Below, in pieces: positions 25,836-35,100 of a DNA stretch of 64,000 bases; positions within the stretch are counted from its first letter, which is position 1, and each line of letters begins with the position of its first letter. Origin of the DNA: Acuticoccus kalidii (GTDB lineage Bacteria; Pseudomonadota; Alphaproteobacteria; Rhizobiales; Amorphaceae). The notes beneath the pieces are model-generated. The model worked only from the letters and a program-made list of their open reading frames with translations, made no database searches and had not been told where the DNA came from. The position numbers and the translations under genes are program-made. The DNA is taken from NCBI RefSeq assembly GCF_021556395.1, contig NZ_JAKGCS010000015.1, forward strand, positions 372,001 through 436,000, in the 5' to 3' direction.

Positions 25836-28488
25836 CGACGAGCGCCGCCCCGACCCGGACGCCCTCCTCGCCGAGGTCGGCCGCGCGGGCAGAGGTCGCC
25901 TCAAGCTCTTCCTCGGCGCCGCTCCCGGCGTCGGCAAGACCTACGAAATGCTCCGCGCCGCCCAGGACGCGAAGACCGACGGGGTCGACGTGGTCGTCGG
26001 CCTCGTCGAGACGCACGGCCGGCGGGAGACCGAGGCGCTTCTCGTCGGCCTCGAGGCGATCCCGCGCCGCCTCGTTTCCTATCGCGGCCGCATGTTGCCG
26101 GAAATGGATCTCGACGCGATCCTCGAACGCCGACCCGCGCTCGTCCTCGTCGACGAGCTCGCCCACACCAACGTGCCGGGCGAGCGGCACGCGAAGCGCT
26201 GGCAGGATGTCGAGGAGCTGCTCGCCGCCGGCATCGACGTGCACACGACGCTCAACGTCCAACATCTCGACAGCCTGAACGACGTGGTCGAGCGCATCGC
26301 CGGCATCAAGGTGCGCGAGACGCTGCCGGACAAGGTCGTCGAGACGGCGGACGAGATCGAGGTGATCGACGTGACGCCGGAGGTGCTGCAAAAGCGCCTG
26401 CGCGAAGGCAAGGTCTACGTCCCGGAGCAGGCGGCGCGGGCGATCACGCGCTTTTTCTCGCGCGGCAACCTCACGGCGCTACGCGAGATGGCGTTGCGCG
26501 TCGCGGCCGAACGGGTCGACCGGGACATGATCGACTATATGCGCAGCCACGCCGTCGCCTCGGCCTGGCCCGCGCGCGACCGGCTTCTCGTCTGCCTCAC
26601 CGCCGGGGCCGCCGAACGGCTGGTGCGGACCGGAAAGCGGATGGCCGACCGCAGCCGCGCGCCGTGGATCGTCCTCGCCATCGGCGACGGCGAAACCACC
26701 GATCCCTCCATCGAAAGGGCGCTCCTCCTCGCCGAGCAGCTCGGCGCGGAGACCGAACAGCTCGCCGTCGCGCGGTCGGCCCCGCAGGCGATCCTCGATT
26801 ATGCGCGCCGGCGCAACGTCTCGCGGATCGTCGTCGCGGCGGAGAAAGGCGTCCGCCTTTTTCGCCCACGGCTGCACGAGGGGCTGATCGCCGGCGGGGA
26901 TTCTTTCGAGATCACGGTGCTCGGCAGCGGAGCCGACAGCGCGGCCCCCGTCCAACCCGTCGCGGTGGAGGCGTTCTCACCGCGCGCCTATCTCCTCGGG
27001 GCGTTCTATGTCGGCCTCGCCATGCCTTTCGGCCTCCTCGTCGACCATACTCTGCCGCTCGCCAACCTCTCCCTCGTCTTCCTCGCGCCGGTGCTCGCGA
27101 TCGGCGCGGCGGGCCGCGTGCCGGCGGCCGTGTTCACCTCGATCCTCGCCTTCATCGCCTACAACTATTTCTTCACCGAACCCCGGCTGACGCTGTCGGT
27201 GATCCACCCTTGGCAGGTGCTCACCCTCGCGTTCTTCCTCGTGTTCAGCCTCGTCGTCGGCATTCTCGGTGCACGGCTGAACGCGCAGGTCGCCGCGATG
27301 CGCGTCGCCGAGCGGCACACCCGCGCGCTCTACGAGTTCACCCGAAAGGCGCTGTCGGCCACCAGCGACTATGACATGGCCTGGACCGTGGTGAGCCAGG
27401 TCCGCTCTTCGGTGCCGGTCGAGACCGTGCTCCTGACGCCGGACGCCTCCGGCCGCCTCGTCGTGTTCGCCGGATCGCCGCCGATCGACGAGATCGACCC
27501 CGGATCCGCGGCCGCCGCGGATTGGGCCTGGCGGCAAGGCCAGCGCGCCGGCTGGTCGACCGACACGCTGCCGTCGAGCGGCTGGCTCTTCATTCCCCTC
27601 GTCGCGCGCGAGCGCACGCTCGGCGTTCTCGGGCTGCGCGGCGAGGACGGCCGCGAACCGCTCCGCGCCGCGGACCGGCGCCTCCTCGACACGCTCGTCG
27701 ATCAGGCCGCCCTCATCCTGGAGCGGGCTCGGATGATCGCGGAGGCCGCCGAGGCGCAGCGTTATAGCCAGACGGAGAAGCTGCGGACCGCGCTCTTATC
27801 CTCGGTGAGCCACGATCTGCGCACGCCTTTGGTTTCGATCATCGGCGCGGTGTCGACGCTCGAGGCGCTCGGCGGCGACATGTCGGAGCGCGATCGCGCG
27901 GAACTCTTGAAGACCGTCGCCGCCGAGGCCGGGCGGCTCAACCGCTTCATCCAGAACCTTCTCGACATGACGCGGCTCGGCTATGGTGCGCTCGCGGTGC
28001 GGCGCGAATGGCTCGACCTCGGCGATATCGTCGCCGCCGCGCGCGAACGCTTGAAGGGACGGCTCGATGGGATCACCGTCGCGGTGCAGATCGCACCCGA
28101 GGTCGCGATGGTGGAGGCAGACCCGACCCTGCTGGAGCAAGCCCTCGTCAACCTGCTCGACAATGCGGCCCGCTTCTCGCCGCCCGGCGAGGCGGTGTCC
28201 GTCAGCGCCGAACGGCGGGGCAACCGGCTCGTGCTCGCCGTCAGCGATCATGGGCCGGGCGTGCCTCCCGACCGGCGCGACCGTGTGTTCGACCTCTTCT
28301 GGCGCGCCGAAAATGCCGACCGGCAAAGCGCCGGAACGGGCTTAGGGCTCGCGATCGTGCGCGGCTTCGTGGAGGCGATGGGGGGACGCGTGACCGTCGG
28401 CGAACGCGATGGCGGCGGCGCGCGCTTCGAGATCAACCTGCCGCAGCCGGCGATGCCCGTCCTGTCGCCGGAGCCGTTCGATGGCTGA
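25828..28488 (+). CDS. kdpD: Osmosensitive K+ channel sensor histidine kinase KdpD
   Basis: 886 residues. Order of domains: KdpD N-terminal domain with Walker A GAAPGVGKT (30-38), a universal-stress-like domain (about 250-365), four membrane segments (about 385-490), a GAF-like region, the HisKA domain with the phosphorylated His662 in SVSHDLRTPL, and an ATPase domain with GTGLGLAIVRGF. It senses low K+ or turgor and phosphorylates KdpE. The ATG at 25828 sits inside the kdpC end; the frame start at 25624 is a shadow. Confidence 0.97.
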   Translation: MADDERRPDPDALLAEVGRAGRGRLKLFLGAAPGVGKTYEMLRAAQDAKTDGVDVVVGLVETHGRRETEALLVGLEAIPRRLVSYRGRMLPEMDLDAILERRPALVLVDELAHTNVPGERHAKRWQDVEELLAAGIDVHTTLNVQHLDSLNDVVERIAGIKVRETLPDKVVETADEIEVIDVTPEVLQKRLREGKVYVPEQAARAITRFFSRGNLTALREMALRVAAERVDRDMIDYMRSHAVASAWPARDRLLVCLTAGAAERLVRTGKRMADRSRAPWIVLAIGDGETTDPSIERALLLAEQLGAETEQLAVARSAPQAILDYARRRNVSRIVVAAEKGVRLFRPRLHEGLIAGGDSFEITVLGSGADSAAPVQPVAVEAFSPRAYLLGAFYVGLAMPFGLLVDHTLPLANLSLVFLAPVLAIGAAGRVPAAVFTSILAFIAYNYFFTEPRLTLSVIHPWQVLTLAFFLVFSLVVGILGARLNAQVAAMRVAERHTRALYEFTRKALSATSDYDMAWTVVSQVRSSVPVETVLLTPDASGRLVVFAGSPPIDEIDPGSAAAADWAWRQGQRAGWSTDTLPSSGWLFIPLVARERTLGVLGLRGEDGREPLRAADRRLLDTLVDQAALILERARMIAEAAEAQRYSQTEKLRTALLSSVSHDLRTPLVSIIGAVSTLEALGGDMSERDRAELLKTVAAEAGRLNRFIQNLLDMTRLGYGALAVRREWLDLGDIVAAARERLKGRLDGITVAVQIAPEVAMVEADPTLLEQALVNLLDNAARFSPPGEAVSVSAERRGNRLVLAVSDHGPGVPPDRRDRVFDLFWRAENADRQSAGTGLGLAIVRGFVEAMGGRVTVGERDGGGARFEINLPQPAMPVLSPEPFDG

Positions 28489-29182
28489 GGGCGCGAAAAT
28501 CCTCGTCGTCGACGATGACGACGCGATCCGAAAATTCCTGCGGATCAGCCTGACCGCGTCCGGCCACACCGTCATCGAGGCGCGCACCGGAGAACAGGCG
28601 CTCGGCAAGGCGGCGACCGAGCGGCCGGCGATCGTCATCCTCGATCTCGGCCTGCCCGACCTCGACGGCCGCGAGGTCGTGCGGCGGCTGCGGGACTGGT
28701 TCGCCGGGCCGATCCTCATCCTGTCGGTCCGGGCGGACGAGGCGGAGAAGGTCGCCGCGCTCGATGCCGGCGCCGACGATTATGTCGTCAAGCCGTTCGG
28801 CATCCAGGAGCTGCTCGCCCGGTTGCGCGTTCTGCTGCGCGCCCGCGCGGGCACCGCAGAGGCCGCGCCCGTCCTCCATATCGGCGACCTCACGATCGAC
28901 ATCGCGGCCCGGACCGTTACCCTCGCGGGGCGGCCGGTGGCGCTGACACGCAAGGAGTTCGACCTTCTCGTCATGCTCGCCCGGCATGCGGGGAAGGTGC
29001 TGACCCAGCGCCAGCTCCTGACGGCGATCTGGGGCGAGGCCCATGTCAACGACACGCAATATCTGCGCGTCTATGTCGGCCAGCTCCGCGCCAAGCTCGC
29101 CGACGACCCGGCGCAGCCGCGTTTCATCCGCACCGAGCCGGGTATCGGCTACCGCCTCCTCTGGCCCGAGAGCGGGCTCTAG
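28481..29182 (+). CDS. kdpE: Kdp operon response regulator KdpE
   Basis: 233 residues: receiver domain with acidic pocket DDDD (11-14), phosphorylated Asp55 in LDLGLPD, Lys in VKPFG, and an OmpR-type winged-helix DNA-binding domain from about residue 135. Activated by KdpD, it turns on the kdp operon. It overlaps kdpD by eight bases, with the same ATGGCTGA junction seen at kdpC/kdpD. Convergent with the RTX gene, 18 bases apart. Confidence 0.97.
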   Translation: MAEGAKILVVDDDDAIRKFLRISLTASGHTVIEARTGEQALGKAATERPAIVILDLGLPDLDGREVVRRLRDWFAGPILILSVRADEAEKVAALDAGADDYVVKPFGIQELLARLRVLLRARAGTAEAAPVLHIGDLTIDIAARTVTLAGRPVALTRKEFDLLVMLARHAGKVLTQRQLLTAIWGEAHVNDTQYLRVYVGQLRAKLADDPAQPRFIRTEPGIGYRLLWPESGL

Positions 29183-29200
29183 CGCACCGCGCGGCGCGCC

Positions 29201-31084
29201 TCAGAAGCCGTCCGGCATTTCGGCATAGGGGCCGGAAATGTCCGGCTGGGTGTTGTTGATGAGCTGTAGGTCGTTCTGGCTGAGATTGTCCGGCCCGTCC
29301 CACACGGCGCCGACGAGGCTCGCGGTGTTGTTGGCGAACCAGACGCCGTCGATCGACAAAGCGCTCGTCGCGTCGTCGTTGACGAAGATCGCGCCGCCTT
29401 CGCCCGCGCTGGAATTGCCGACGAAATTCCAATCGGTGATGTTCGCCTGGGCCGATTGCATGTAGAGCGCGCCGCCGACGACTCCGGCGGAATTGGCGGT
29501 CATGAAGCCGTACTCGCTGTTGAGCGTCGCCGCGCCGGCGGTGTCGATCAGCGCCACGCCGCCACCATTGGCGCCCGCCTGATTGGCGACGATCCCGACG
29601 CTGCCGGTCAGCGTCAGCGTTCCGTCGCCGAGGAAGAGACCACCGCCATCGTTCGAGGCATAGTTGCCGCCGATGAACACATTGGCGAGCGAGAGGGTCG
29701 CGCCGAGGCCCGTGATGCCGCCGCCATAGCCCTCGAGCGAGGCCGGCGATCCGACGACGGCCGATCCGCCGGTGATGACGAAATTGTCGATCCGCGCCGT
29801 GCTCTGATTCGCCAGGAGGAAGACGGGGATGTTGTCGTCGAGAAGGCCGGCCGGCTGGCTCGTCGCGACGTCGGTGATGGTCTCCGTCCAGTCGGACGCC
29901 GGATAGGGCGTGTCGCCGTCGATGGTGGCGCCCTGGGTCAGGGTGGCCTCCATCGTGGTGTCGTCGCCGGCGGTGTCGCCGGTGAGGGTCACCAACGGAC
30001 GGCCGTCGGAGCCGGTCGGCCCTTCGATATAGACATTGCCTTCGATCTCGAGCGTCCCGAGGCTCGGGTCGAGACGGATGGTCGTGGGCTCGGAAAAGAC
30101 GCCGCTGTCGAAGGTGATGTAGTAGGTGATGCCGGCGTTGGCGCTGGCGTTGCTGTTGGCGATGTCGATCGCCTCGCGGAGGGACAGATCGTCGTTCGAC
30201 GGATTTTCGTCGAACTTGTCCTCCGCCGTCGTCACCGTGGGGGAATAAGGGCCCTGATATTGGGGCGGCGTATATTGGATATCGTCCTGGTTGATCGACG
30301 TCGCGCCGACGATGGTGATCGACCCGCCGGCGGGGCCGACCGGACCGAGATCCAACACGCCGTCGAGCGGATCGGACGCGGCAGTGTCGTTCGTCTGTGC
30401 CGCGCCGCTGTCGAGCATGGCGAATTGCAGTGTGTCCGGGGCACCGCGCGGGGCGGGGTCAGAGACGGCTGCGGGGTCGACGTCGATGCGGACCCCGAAG
30501 ATCGTCCGCGTGAAGGTGAGATTGTCGGCGCTGGAGCCGTTGATGACGATCTTGTCCTTGCCCGGCTCGAAACCGACGATCCTGTCGTTGCCGAAATCGC
30601 CTTGGAAGATGTGCGTATCGGCCCCGCGACCGCCCACGAGCACGTCCGCGCCGGGGCCGCCATCGAGCGTGTCGTCGCCGTTGCCGCCCTTCAGCGTGTC
30701 GTGGGCAGCGCCGCCCTCGATCCAGTCGTGCCCGCTGCCGCCGGAAAGAAAATCGCGCCCCGCCTCGCCGCCGAGACGGTCGTCGCCGGAGCCGCCGAAG
30801 ATCCGGTCGCGCCCGTCGCCGCCGGTGACGGTGTCGTGGCCGGCGCCGCCGAACAGGCCGTCATGGCCGTCACCGCCCATGAGGCGGTCGTCGTCGTTCC
30901 CGCCGCGCAGAAGATCGTGGCCCGCCCCGCCACTGATCTTGTCGCGGCCGTCACCGCCGATGACGTGCTCGTTTCGGCCCGAGCCCTCGATGACGTCATG
31001 GTCCGACGTGCCCCGCCGGGTTTCGAGCGACGCGCCCCAATGAAGAAACTGCAACGATTTCAGGAGTAAGACTTGGAGTGACAA
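29201..31084 (-). CDS. RTX (calcium-binding nonapeptide) protein with beta-helix C-terminal half
   Basis: About 627 residues without an obvious signal peptide. Residues about 35-165 hold roughly 13 GGxGxDxLx-type nonapeptides, which bind calcium outside the cell. Several have His before the Asp (GGAGHD, GGSGHD), which is less usual than Asn. The second half begins near the CSLREA-like motif DDLSLREAIDIAN (about 295) and continues with Gly/Asn-rich repeats of a right-handed beta-helix. It is probably a large secreted surface or adhesin-type protein of unknown partner. The start is uncertain: a TTG at 31084 has GAGGAG six bases upstream, while the frame runs to a TTG at 31102. No type I secretion genes are adjacent. 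Confidence 0.75.
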   Translation of the reverse strand: MSLQVLLLKSLQFLHWGASLETRRGTSDHDVIEGSGRNEHVIGGDGRDKISGGAGHDLLRGGNDDDRLMGGDGHDGLFGGAGHDTVTGGDGRDRIFGGSGDDRLGGEAGRDFLSGGSGHDWIEGGAAHDTLKGGNGDDTLDGGPGADVLVGGRGADTHIFQGDFGNDRIVGFEPGKDKIVINGSSADNLTFTRTIFGVRIDVDPAAVSDPAPRGAPDTLQFAMLDSGAAQTNDTAASDPLDGVLDLGPVGPAGGSITIVGATSINQDDIQYTPPQYQGPYSPTVTTAEDKFDENPSNDDLSLREAIDIANSNASANAGITYYITFDSGVFSEPTTIRLDPSLGTLEIEGNVYIEGPTGSDGRPLVTLTGDTAGDDTTMEATLTQGATIDGDTPYPASDWTETITDVATSQPAGLLDDNIPVFLLANQSTARIDNFVITGGSAVVGSPASLEGYGGGITGLGATLSLANVFIGGNYASNDGGGLFLGDGTLTLTGSVGIVANQAGANGGGVALIDTAGAATLNSEYGFMTANSAGVVGGALYMQSAQANITDWNFVGNSSAGEGGAIFVNDDATSALSIDGVWFANNTASLVGAVWDGPDNLSQNDLQLINNTQPDISGPYAEMPDGF

Positions 31085-31482
31085 AATCGGCTCCTCGGGC
31101 AAAAAAGTCGAGCCGATGTTAGCATTCGGGCAAAGATCGGGCTATTTGCTTTTCATCGTCTTCGTTCGCGACGCCGCGATCGCCTTCGCGCCCCGCGCCG
31201 GCCCCGTCGCCATCACGATTTGCGGATGCAACCTGAGGGAAGAAGCGCGGACAAGCGCGAGAGGCCACACTGCGACGGCGCGCTCGGTCCCGTCGATCCG
31301 GCAATGCTCCGCGATCGGACCGACCTTCGCGCCATGAACCACGAGACCGCCCGGTCATCCCCGTTTGCGGGGCGTTCTCTCGAAGGAAAACCGATGAGCA
31401 AGCCTTGCGGCGGCGTCCCTCATGCGATCCGACGCGCCGATCACCACCGCCGACCCGCCTCCCCGACGGGAATCCCCTTCCG
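31085..31482. other. Intergenic region between RTX gene and AbrB-family gene
   Basis: A 398-base gap between divergent genes. AT-rich runs near 31101-31150 may hold the RTX promoter. Frames of 60-73 codons occur on both strands, but none has an SD, signal peptide or known motif. Confidence 0.45.
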
Positions 31483-32583
31483 ATGACGGACAGCGTGCCC
31501 GCCGGCCGCCGTCTCGGCCGCCTCCTGCTCCTCGCCGTCATCTCGGTCGCGCTGGTCGCCCTCTTCGAGTGGGTGGGGCTTCCGGCGGCGTTTCTGCTCG
31601 GACCGATGCTCGCGGGGGTGTTCGTCGCGCTCACCGGCGACGCGCCGAAGGTCAAGCGCTCCTTCTATCTCACCGCCCAGAGCTTCATCGGCTGCCTCAT
31701 CGCCACGACGATGCCGGTCGAAACCTTCGTCGGCGTGGCGCGGGATTGGCCCATCTTCCTCACCGGGGTCGGCGGGGTCGTCGGACTGGCGGCGGTGGTC
31801 GGAGCGTTGCAGATGCGTTTCGGCACGCTTCCGGGCACGACGGCGCTCTGGGGCCTCGCACCCGGCGGGGCGTCGGCCGCCCTCCTCCTCGCCGAGGCCA
31901 ACGGCGCCGATGTTCGGATCGTCGCGCTGATGCAATATTTGAGGGTTGCCGGCGTCGTGCTGACCGCCTCGGTCGTCGCGCATTTCGCGCTGCCGCCGAA
32001 TGTTGAGGCGGCCGCCGCGTCGGTCGATTGGTTCGCGCCCGTGCCGCTCGGCAGCTTCGCCGCGACGGCGGCGATCGCCTTCGCCGGCGGGTTGATCGCG
32101 AGGGCCGTCCGCTTTCCAGCCGGCCAGCTCCTGTTTCCGATGGGCATCGCGATCATTCTCGCCGACACCGGCCTCGTGACGCTGACGCTGCCGCCATGGC
32201 TCCTCGCCCTCGCCTATGCGACGATCGGGTGGAGCATCGGCTTGCGCTTCTCGCGCGCCATCGTCGCCCGCGCACTCCAAGCCTTGCCGGCGATCCTCCT
32301 CGCCACGGCGACGCTGATCCTCACGTGCGCGCTCTTCGCGGTCGTCCTGTCGAACGTGACGGGGATCGACCTTCTCACCGCCTATCTGGCGACGAGCCCC
32401 GGCGGCGCGGATTCCATCGCGATCATCGCGACGGCGTCCGATGTCGACGTGACCTTCGTCATGGCGATGCAGACGGCGCGGCTTCTCGTCGTGATGCTGC
32501 TCGCCCCGCCGCTGCTCGGTTATCTGGCGCGCCATCTGGAGCGCGGCGCCTCATGCGATGGGACCCGCTCGGCGGGCTCCTGA
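31483..32583 (+). CDS. AbrB-family membrane protein (PF05145, former ammonia monooxygenase family)
   Basis: 366 residues, about ten membrane segments in two repeated halves with PAAFLLGPMLAGVF near the N-terminus and the matching FPAGQLLFPMGIAI in the second half; the motif SPGGADSIAII is characteristic. Despite the name, these are membrane proteins, not the AbrB transcription factor. A transporter role has been suggested, but substrates are not known. The ATG at 31483 follows a short pyrimidine-rich stretch; upstream frame to 31405 is not conserved. Convergent with the HD-domain gene. Confidence 0.82.
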   Translation: MTDSVPAGRRLGRLLLLAVISVALVALFEWVGLPAAFLLGPMLAGVFVALTGDAPKVKRSFYLTAQSFIGCLIATTMPVETFVGVARDWPIFLTGVGGVVGLAAVVGALQMRFGTLPGTTALWGLAPGGASAALLLAEANGADVRIVALMQYLRVAGVVLTASVVAHFALPPNVEAAAASVDWFAPVPLGSFAATAAIAFAGGLIARAVRFPAGQLLFPMGIAIILADTGLVTLTLPPWLLALAYATIGWSIGLRFSRAIVARALQALPAILLATATLILTCALFAVVLSNVTGIDLLTAYLATSPGGADSIAIIATASDVDVTFVMAMQTARLLVVMLLAPPLLGYLARHLERGASCDGTRSAGS

Positions 32584-32591
32584 TGGAAAGA

Positions 32592-32630
32592 GCCCGGCCG
32601 TCGCCACCTTGGTGGGCGCGATGGCCGGGC
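32592..32630. terminator. Bidirectional hairpin between AbrB-family and HD-domain genes
   Basis: GCCCGGCC (32592-32599) pairs perfectly with GGCCGGGC (32623-32630), and inside it CCACC pairs with GGTGG around a two-base loop. It lies between two convergent stops and is symmetric, as expected for a bidirectional terminator without a T-run. Confidence 0.5.
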
Positions 32631-32638
32631 CGCTCGGA

Positions 32639-33247
32639 TCAGGTCACGACGCGCCCGTCGGCGAGCGGCTCCAGCCGGCCGGCACGCTCCAGGATGGCCC
32701 AGAACGCATGGTCGGCGTAGTTGACCACCGTGTTCTCGAGGCTGCGCATGATGAAATCGCCCTCGCGGGAGTGCGCCCCGGCGGTGTGCGCGACCGCCTC
32801 GGGAAGCCCGACGGTCAGGCAGATGTGGACGCCATAGACCGAGTGGCGGATCGCCGGATAGCCGCTCGCGCCGGGATTGTCGCGCCAGCGCTTCTGGTTG
32901 GCGTGGCTGAACTCGAACGGCTTGCCGACATCGTGGCAAAGCGCGCACGCAATCAACAGATCCCGATCGATCCCGCTATCGCCCACCACCTCGGCGAGTT
33001 GATCGACGAGTCCGAGGGCCATGCGCGTCACGCCGCGAATGTGGTCGGTCTGTGTGCCGCCGCGCAAAGGCGAGGTGTCCGGCCCGCCGGCGCCGATGAT
33101 CTCGTCGATCGAGGTGAATTCGCTTTGCGACAGGCACAGCGCCCACGCCTCGACCACCTTGTCGCCAAGGTCGGTGTCGGTGATCAGCTCCACTTCGGGA
33201 AGGCTCCGGCGCACGCCGGCGCGCAGCTCGTCCATCGAGGCCATCAT
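32639..33247 (-). CDS. HD-domain metal-dependent phosphohydrolase
   Basis: 202 residues. The metal-binding H...HD...D set is present: TDHIRGV near 74, LCHDVGKP near 107, and NYADH near 181. HD proteins cleave phosphomonoesters, cyclic nucleotides or related compounds, and some are hydratases; the substrate is open. The first ATG overlaps the RidA stop (ATGA), so it is translationally coupled to ridA and part of the TRAP operon upstream. That position suggests it processes the imported compound or a side product. Confidence 0.8.
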   Translation of the reverse strand: MMASMDELRAGVRRSLPEVELITDTDLGDKVVEAWALCLSQSEFTSIDEIIGAGGPDTSPLRGGTQTDHIRGVTRMALGLVDQLAEVVGDSGIDRDLLIACALCHDVGKPFEFSHANQKRWRDNPGASGYPAIRHSVYGVHICLTVGLPEAVAHTAGAHSREGDFIMRSLENTVVNYADHAFWAILERAGRLEPLADGRVVT

Positions 33248-33642
33248 GCGTTCTCCTTCACCGCCGCGACCAGCTCGATCTCGACCTTGAAGGGGCCGGC
33301 GAGCTTCACGACGAAGGTCGAACGGGCCGGCAGCCGGTCCGGGAAATAGGTCTCGTAAACGCTGTTGAAGGCGGCGAAATCGTCGACGTCGGTGAGGAAG
33401 ACGGTCGCCTTCAGCACGCGATCGATCGAGCTGCCCGCCGCGTCGAGAACGGCGGTCAGATTGTCGAGCACCCGCCGCGTCTCGATTTCGATGCCCGAGC
33501 CCACGAATTCGCCGGTCACCGGATCGTTGGCCACCTGGCCCGAGGTGAACACGATGTCCCCGTAGCGGGTCGCCTGCGCCAGCGGCACGTTCGGAATCGG
33601 CGCACCGCTCGTCTCGATGGCCTCGATACGCTTCGCAGTCAT
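33244..33642 (-). CDS. RidA-family (YjgF/YER057c/UK114) enamine/imine deaminase
   Basis: 132 residues, the usual length. Family features: SGQVANDPVTG near residue 35, LKATVFLTDVDDF near 75 and FPDRLPARSTFVV near 102 with the catalytic Arg in PARS. RidA removes reactive enamines/imines formed by PLP enzymes. The ATG at 33642 has AAGGA upstream. It lies 180 bases after dctM of the second TRAP operon and overlaps the HD gene by four bases, which hints that the transported compound is nitrogenous. Confidence 0.88.
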   Translation of the reverse strand: MTAKRIEAIETSGAPIPNVPLAQATRYGDIVFTSGQVANDPVTGEFVGSGIEIETRRVLDNLTAVLDAAGSSIDRVLKATVFLTDVDDFAAFNSVYETYFPDRLPARSTFVVKLAGPFKVEIELVAAVKENA

Positions 33643-33822
33643 GGGAAGATCCTTCTTGTCGTTGAGATGAAGTCTTCGGGCGTGACCGACCAGCGGCCGC
33701 AAAGGGCCGCTGCGTCCGCCGTCGGTTGGTCCGGCCGTTCGGCGGTATCGAACGCCGCGGCACGAACCGGGTGGGAGAACGGGAGGCGGAGGCGGCGCGC
33801 ATGTGCGCTCGCGCGGCCTCCT

Positions 33823-35100
33823 CTAGTGTGTCAGCCCCAATTGCCGTGGCAGGAAGAGGGAGATGTCCGGCACGTAGGTGATCACCGCGAGGATCATCAA
33901 AAGCGCAGCGAGGAACGGCAGCACGGATTTCGCCGCCTCATTGAACGTGATCCCGCACAGGTCCTTCAGCATGAAGAGAGCGATGCCCATCGGCGGCGTG
34001 AACATGCCGATCCCCATCGCGATGACGGTGATGATGCCGAAGTGGATCTCGTCGATCCCCGCGGCGGTGACCGTCGGCAGCAGCATCGGCGCGACGACGA
34101 TGAACACGATCGAGGCTTCGACGAAGAGGCCGATCACCAGGAAGGCCGGCACGATGATCGTCAGAAGCAGCCACGAGCTGCCGGTGAAGCCGGTCATGAA
34201 CTCCACGATCGTCAGCGGCACCTGCTCGATGACGAGCACCCAGGCGAACAGCATCCCCGACGCGATGATGAAGGAGAGGTTCGCGACCATCGGCACGACG
34301 TCGAGGAACAGCCGCGGCAGATCCCTGATGCCGATGTCCCGGTAGAAGACGAGCGCGAGGATCAGCGCGTAGAGCACGGTGACGGCGGCGGCCTCGGTGG
34401 GGCTGAAGATGCCGCTCAGCATACCGCCGATGAGGAGCACCGGCGCGAAGAGGGCCGGCAGCGCGGCGAAGAAGCTCGTCGCGAGTTCCTTCGGGGCGAC
34501 CGGCGTCTCGACCGGCAGATCCTTTACGCGGGCATAGACGTAGACGCTGATCATCAGGACCACGGCGATGAGGATGCCCGGGATAATGCCCGCCGCGAAG
34601 AGCGCCAGCATCGAGGTCTCGCCCGCCACCGAATAGAGGATCAACGGAATGCTCGGCGGAATCACCGGGCCGATGATGGCCGACGCGGCGGTGATGCCCG
34701 CCGTGAAGCGCCGCGGATAGCCGGCGCGGTTCATCGCCCGGACCTCGACCTGCCCGAGCCCGCCAATATCGGCCACCGCGACGCCCGACATGCCGGCGAA
34801 GATCATGCTCGCGAGCACGTTGACGTGGCCGAGACCGCCGCGCAGCGAACCGACGAGATTGTTGGCGAAGCGGAAGATCCGCTCGGTGATGCCGGCCTCG
34901 TTCAGGATGCGGCCGGCAAGGAGGAAGAGCGGGATCGCCAGCAGCGGAAACGAGTTGAGCGACTGGGTGAGGCGCTGGGTGAGGATCGCGAGCGGAACGC
35001 CCTCGATCAGGATATAGGCCACCGATGCCGTCAGCATGCCCACCGCGATCGGGGCGCCGAGCAGGATGACGACGAGAAAGGTTCCGAGAACGAGGGTCAT
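33823..35100 (-). CDS. TRAP transporter large permease (DctM type)
   Basis: 425 residues, about 12 membrane segments, with AIPLFLLAGRILNEAGITERIF and PVIPPSIPLILYSVAGETS typical of DctM. It starts within the ATGA overlap at the end of the small permease gene, so it is co-translated. It is the channel of the second TRAP system in the window and is more closely linked with RidA and an HD protein than with any dehydrogenase. Confidence 0.92.
   Translation of the reverse strand: MTLVLGTFLVVILLGAPIAVGMLTASVAYILIEGVPLAILTQRLTQSLNSFPLLAIPLFLLAGRILNEAGITERIFRFANNLVGSLRGGLGHVNVLASMIFAGMSGVAVADIGGLGQVEVRAMNRAGYPRRFTAGITAASAIIGPVIPPSIPLILYSVAGETSMLALFAAGIIPGILIAVVLMISVYVYARVKDLPVETPVAPKELATSFFAALPALFAPVLLIGGMLSGIFSPTEAAAVTVLYALILALVFYRDIGIRDLPRLFLDVVPMVANLSFIIASGMLFAWVLVIEQVPLTIVEFMTGFTGSSWLLLTIIVPAFLVIGLFVEASIVFIVVAPMLLPTVTAAGIDEIHFGIITVIAMGIGMFTPPMGIALFMLKDLCGITFNEAAKSVLPFLAALLMILAVITYVPDISLFLPRQLGLTH

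Noticed and set aside
29456..31069. Long plus-strand frame opposite the RTX gene
   Set aside because: Its Val/Ala/Asp repeats are the mirror of the RTX repeats; no family motif.
31142..31342. 66-codon minus-strand frame upstream of the RTX gene
   Set aside because: No SD, signal or motif; overlapped by other equal-length frames on both strands.
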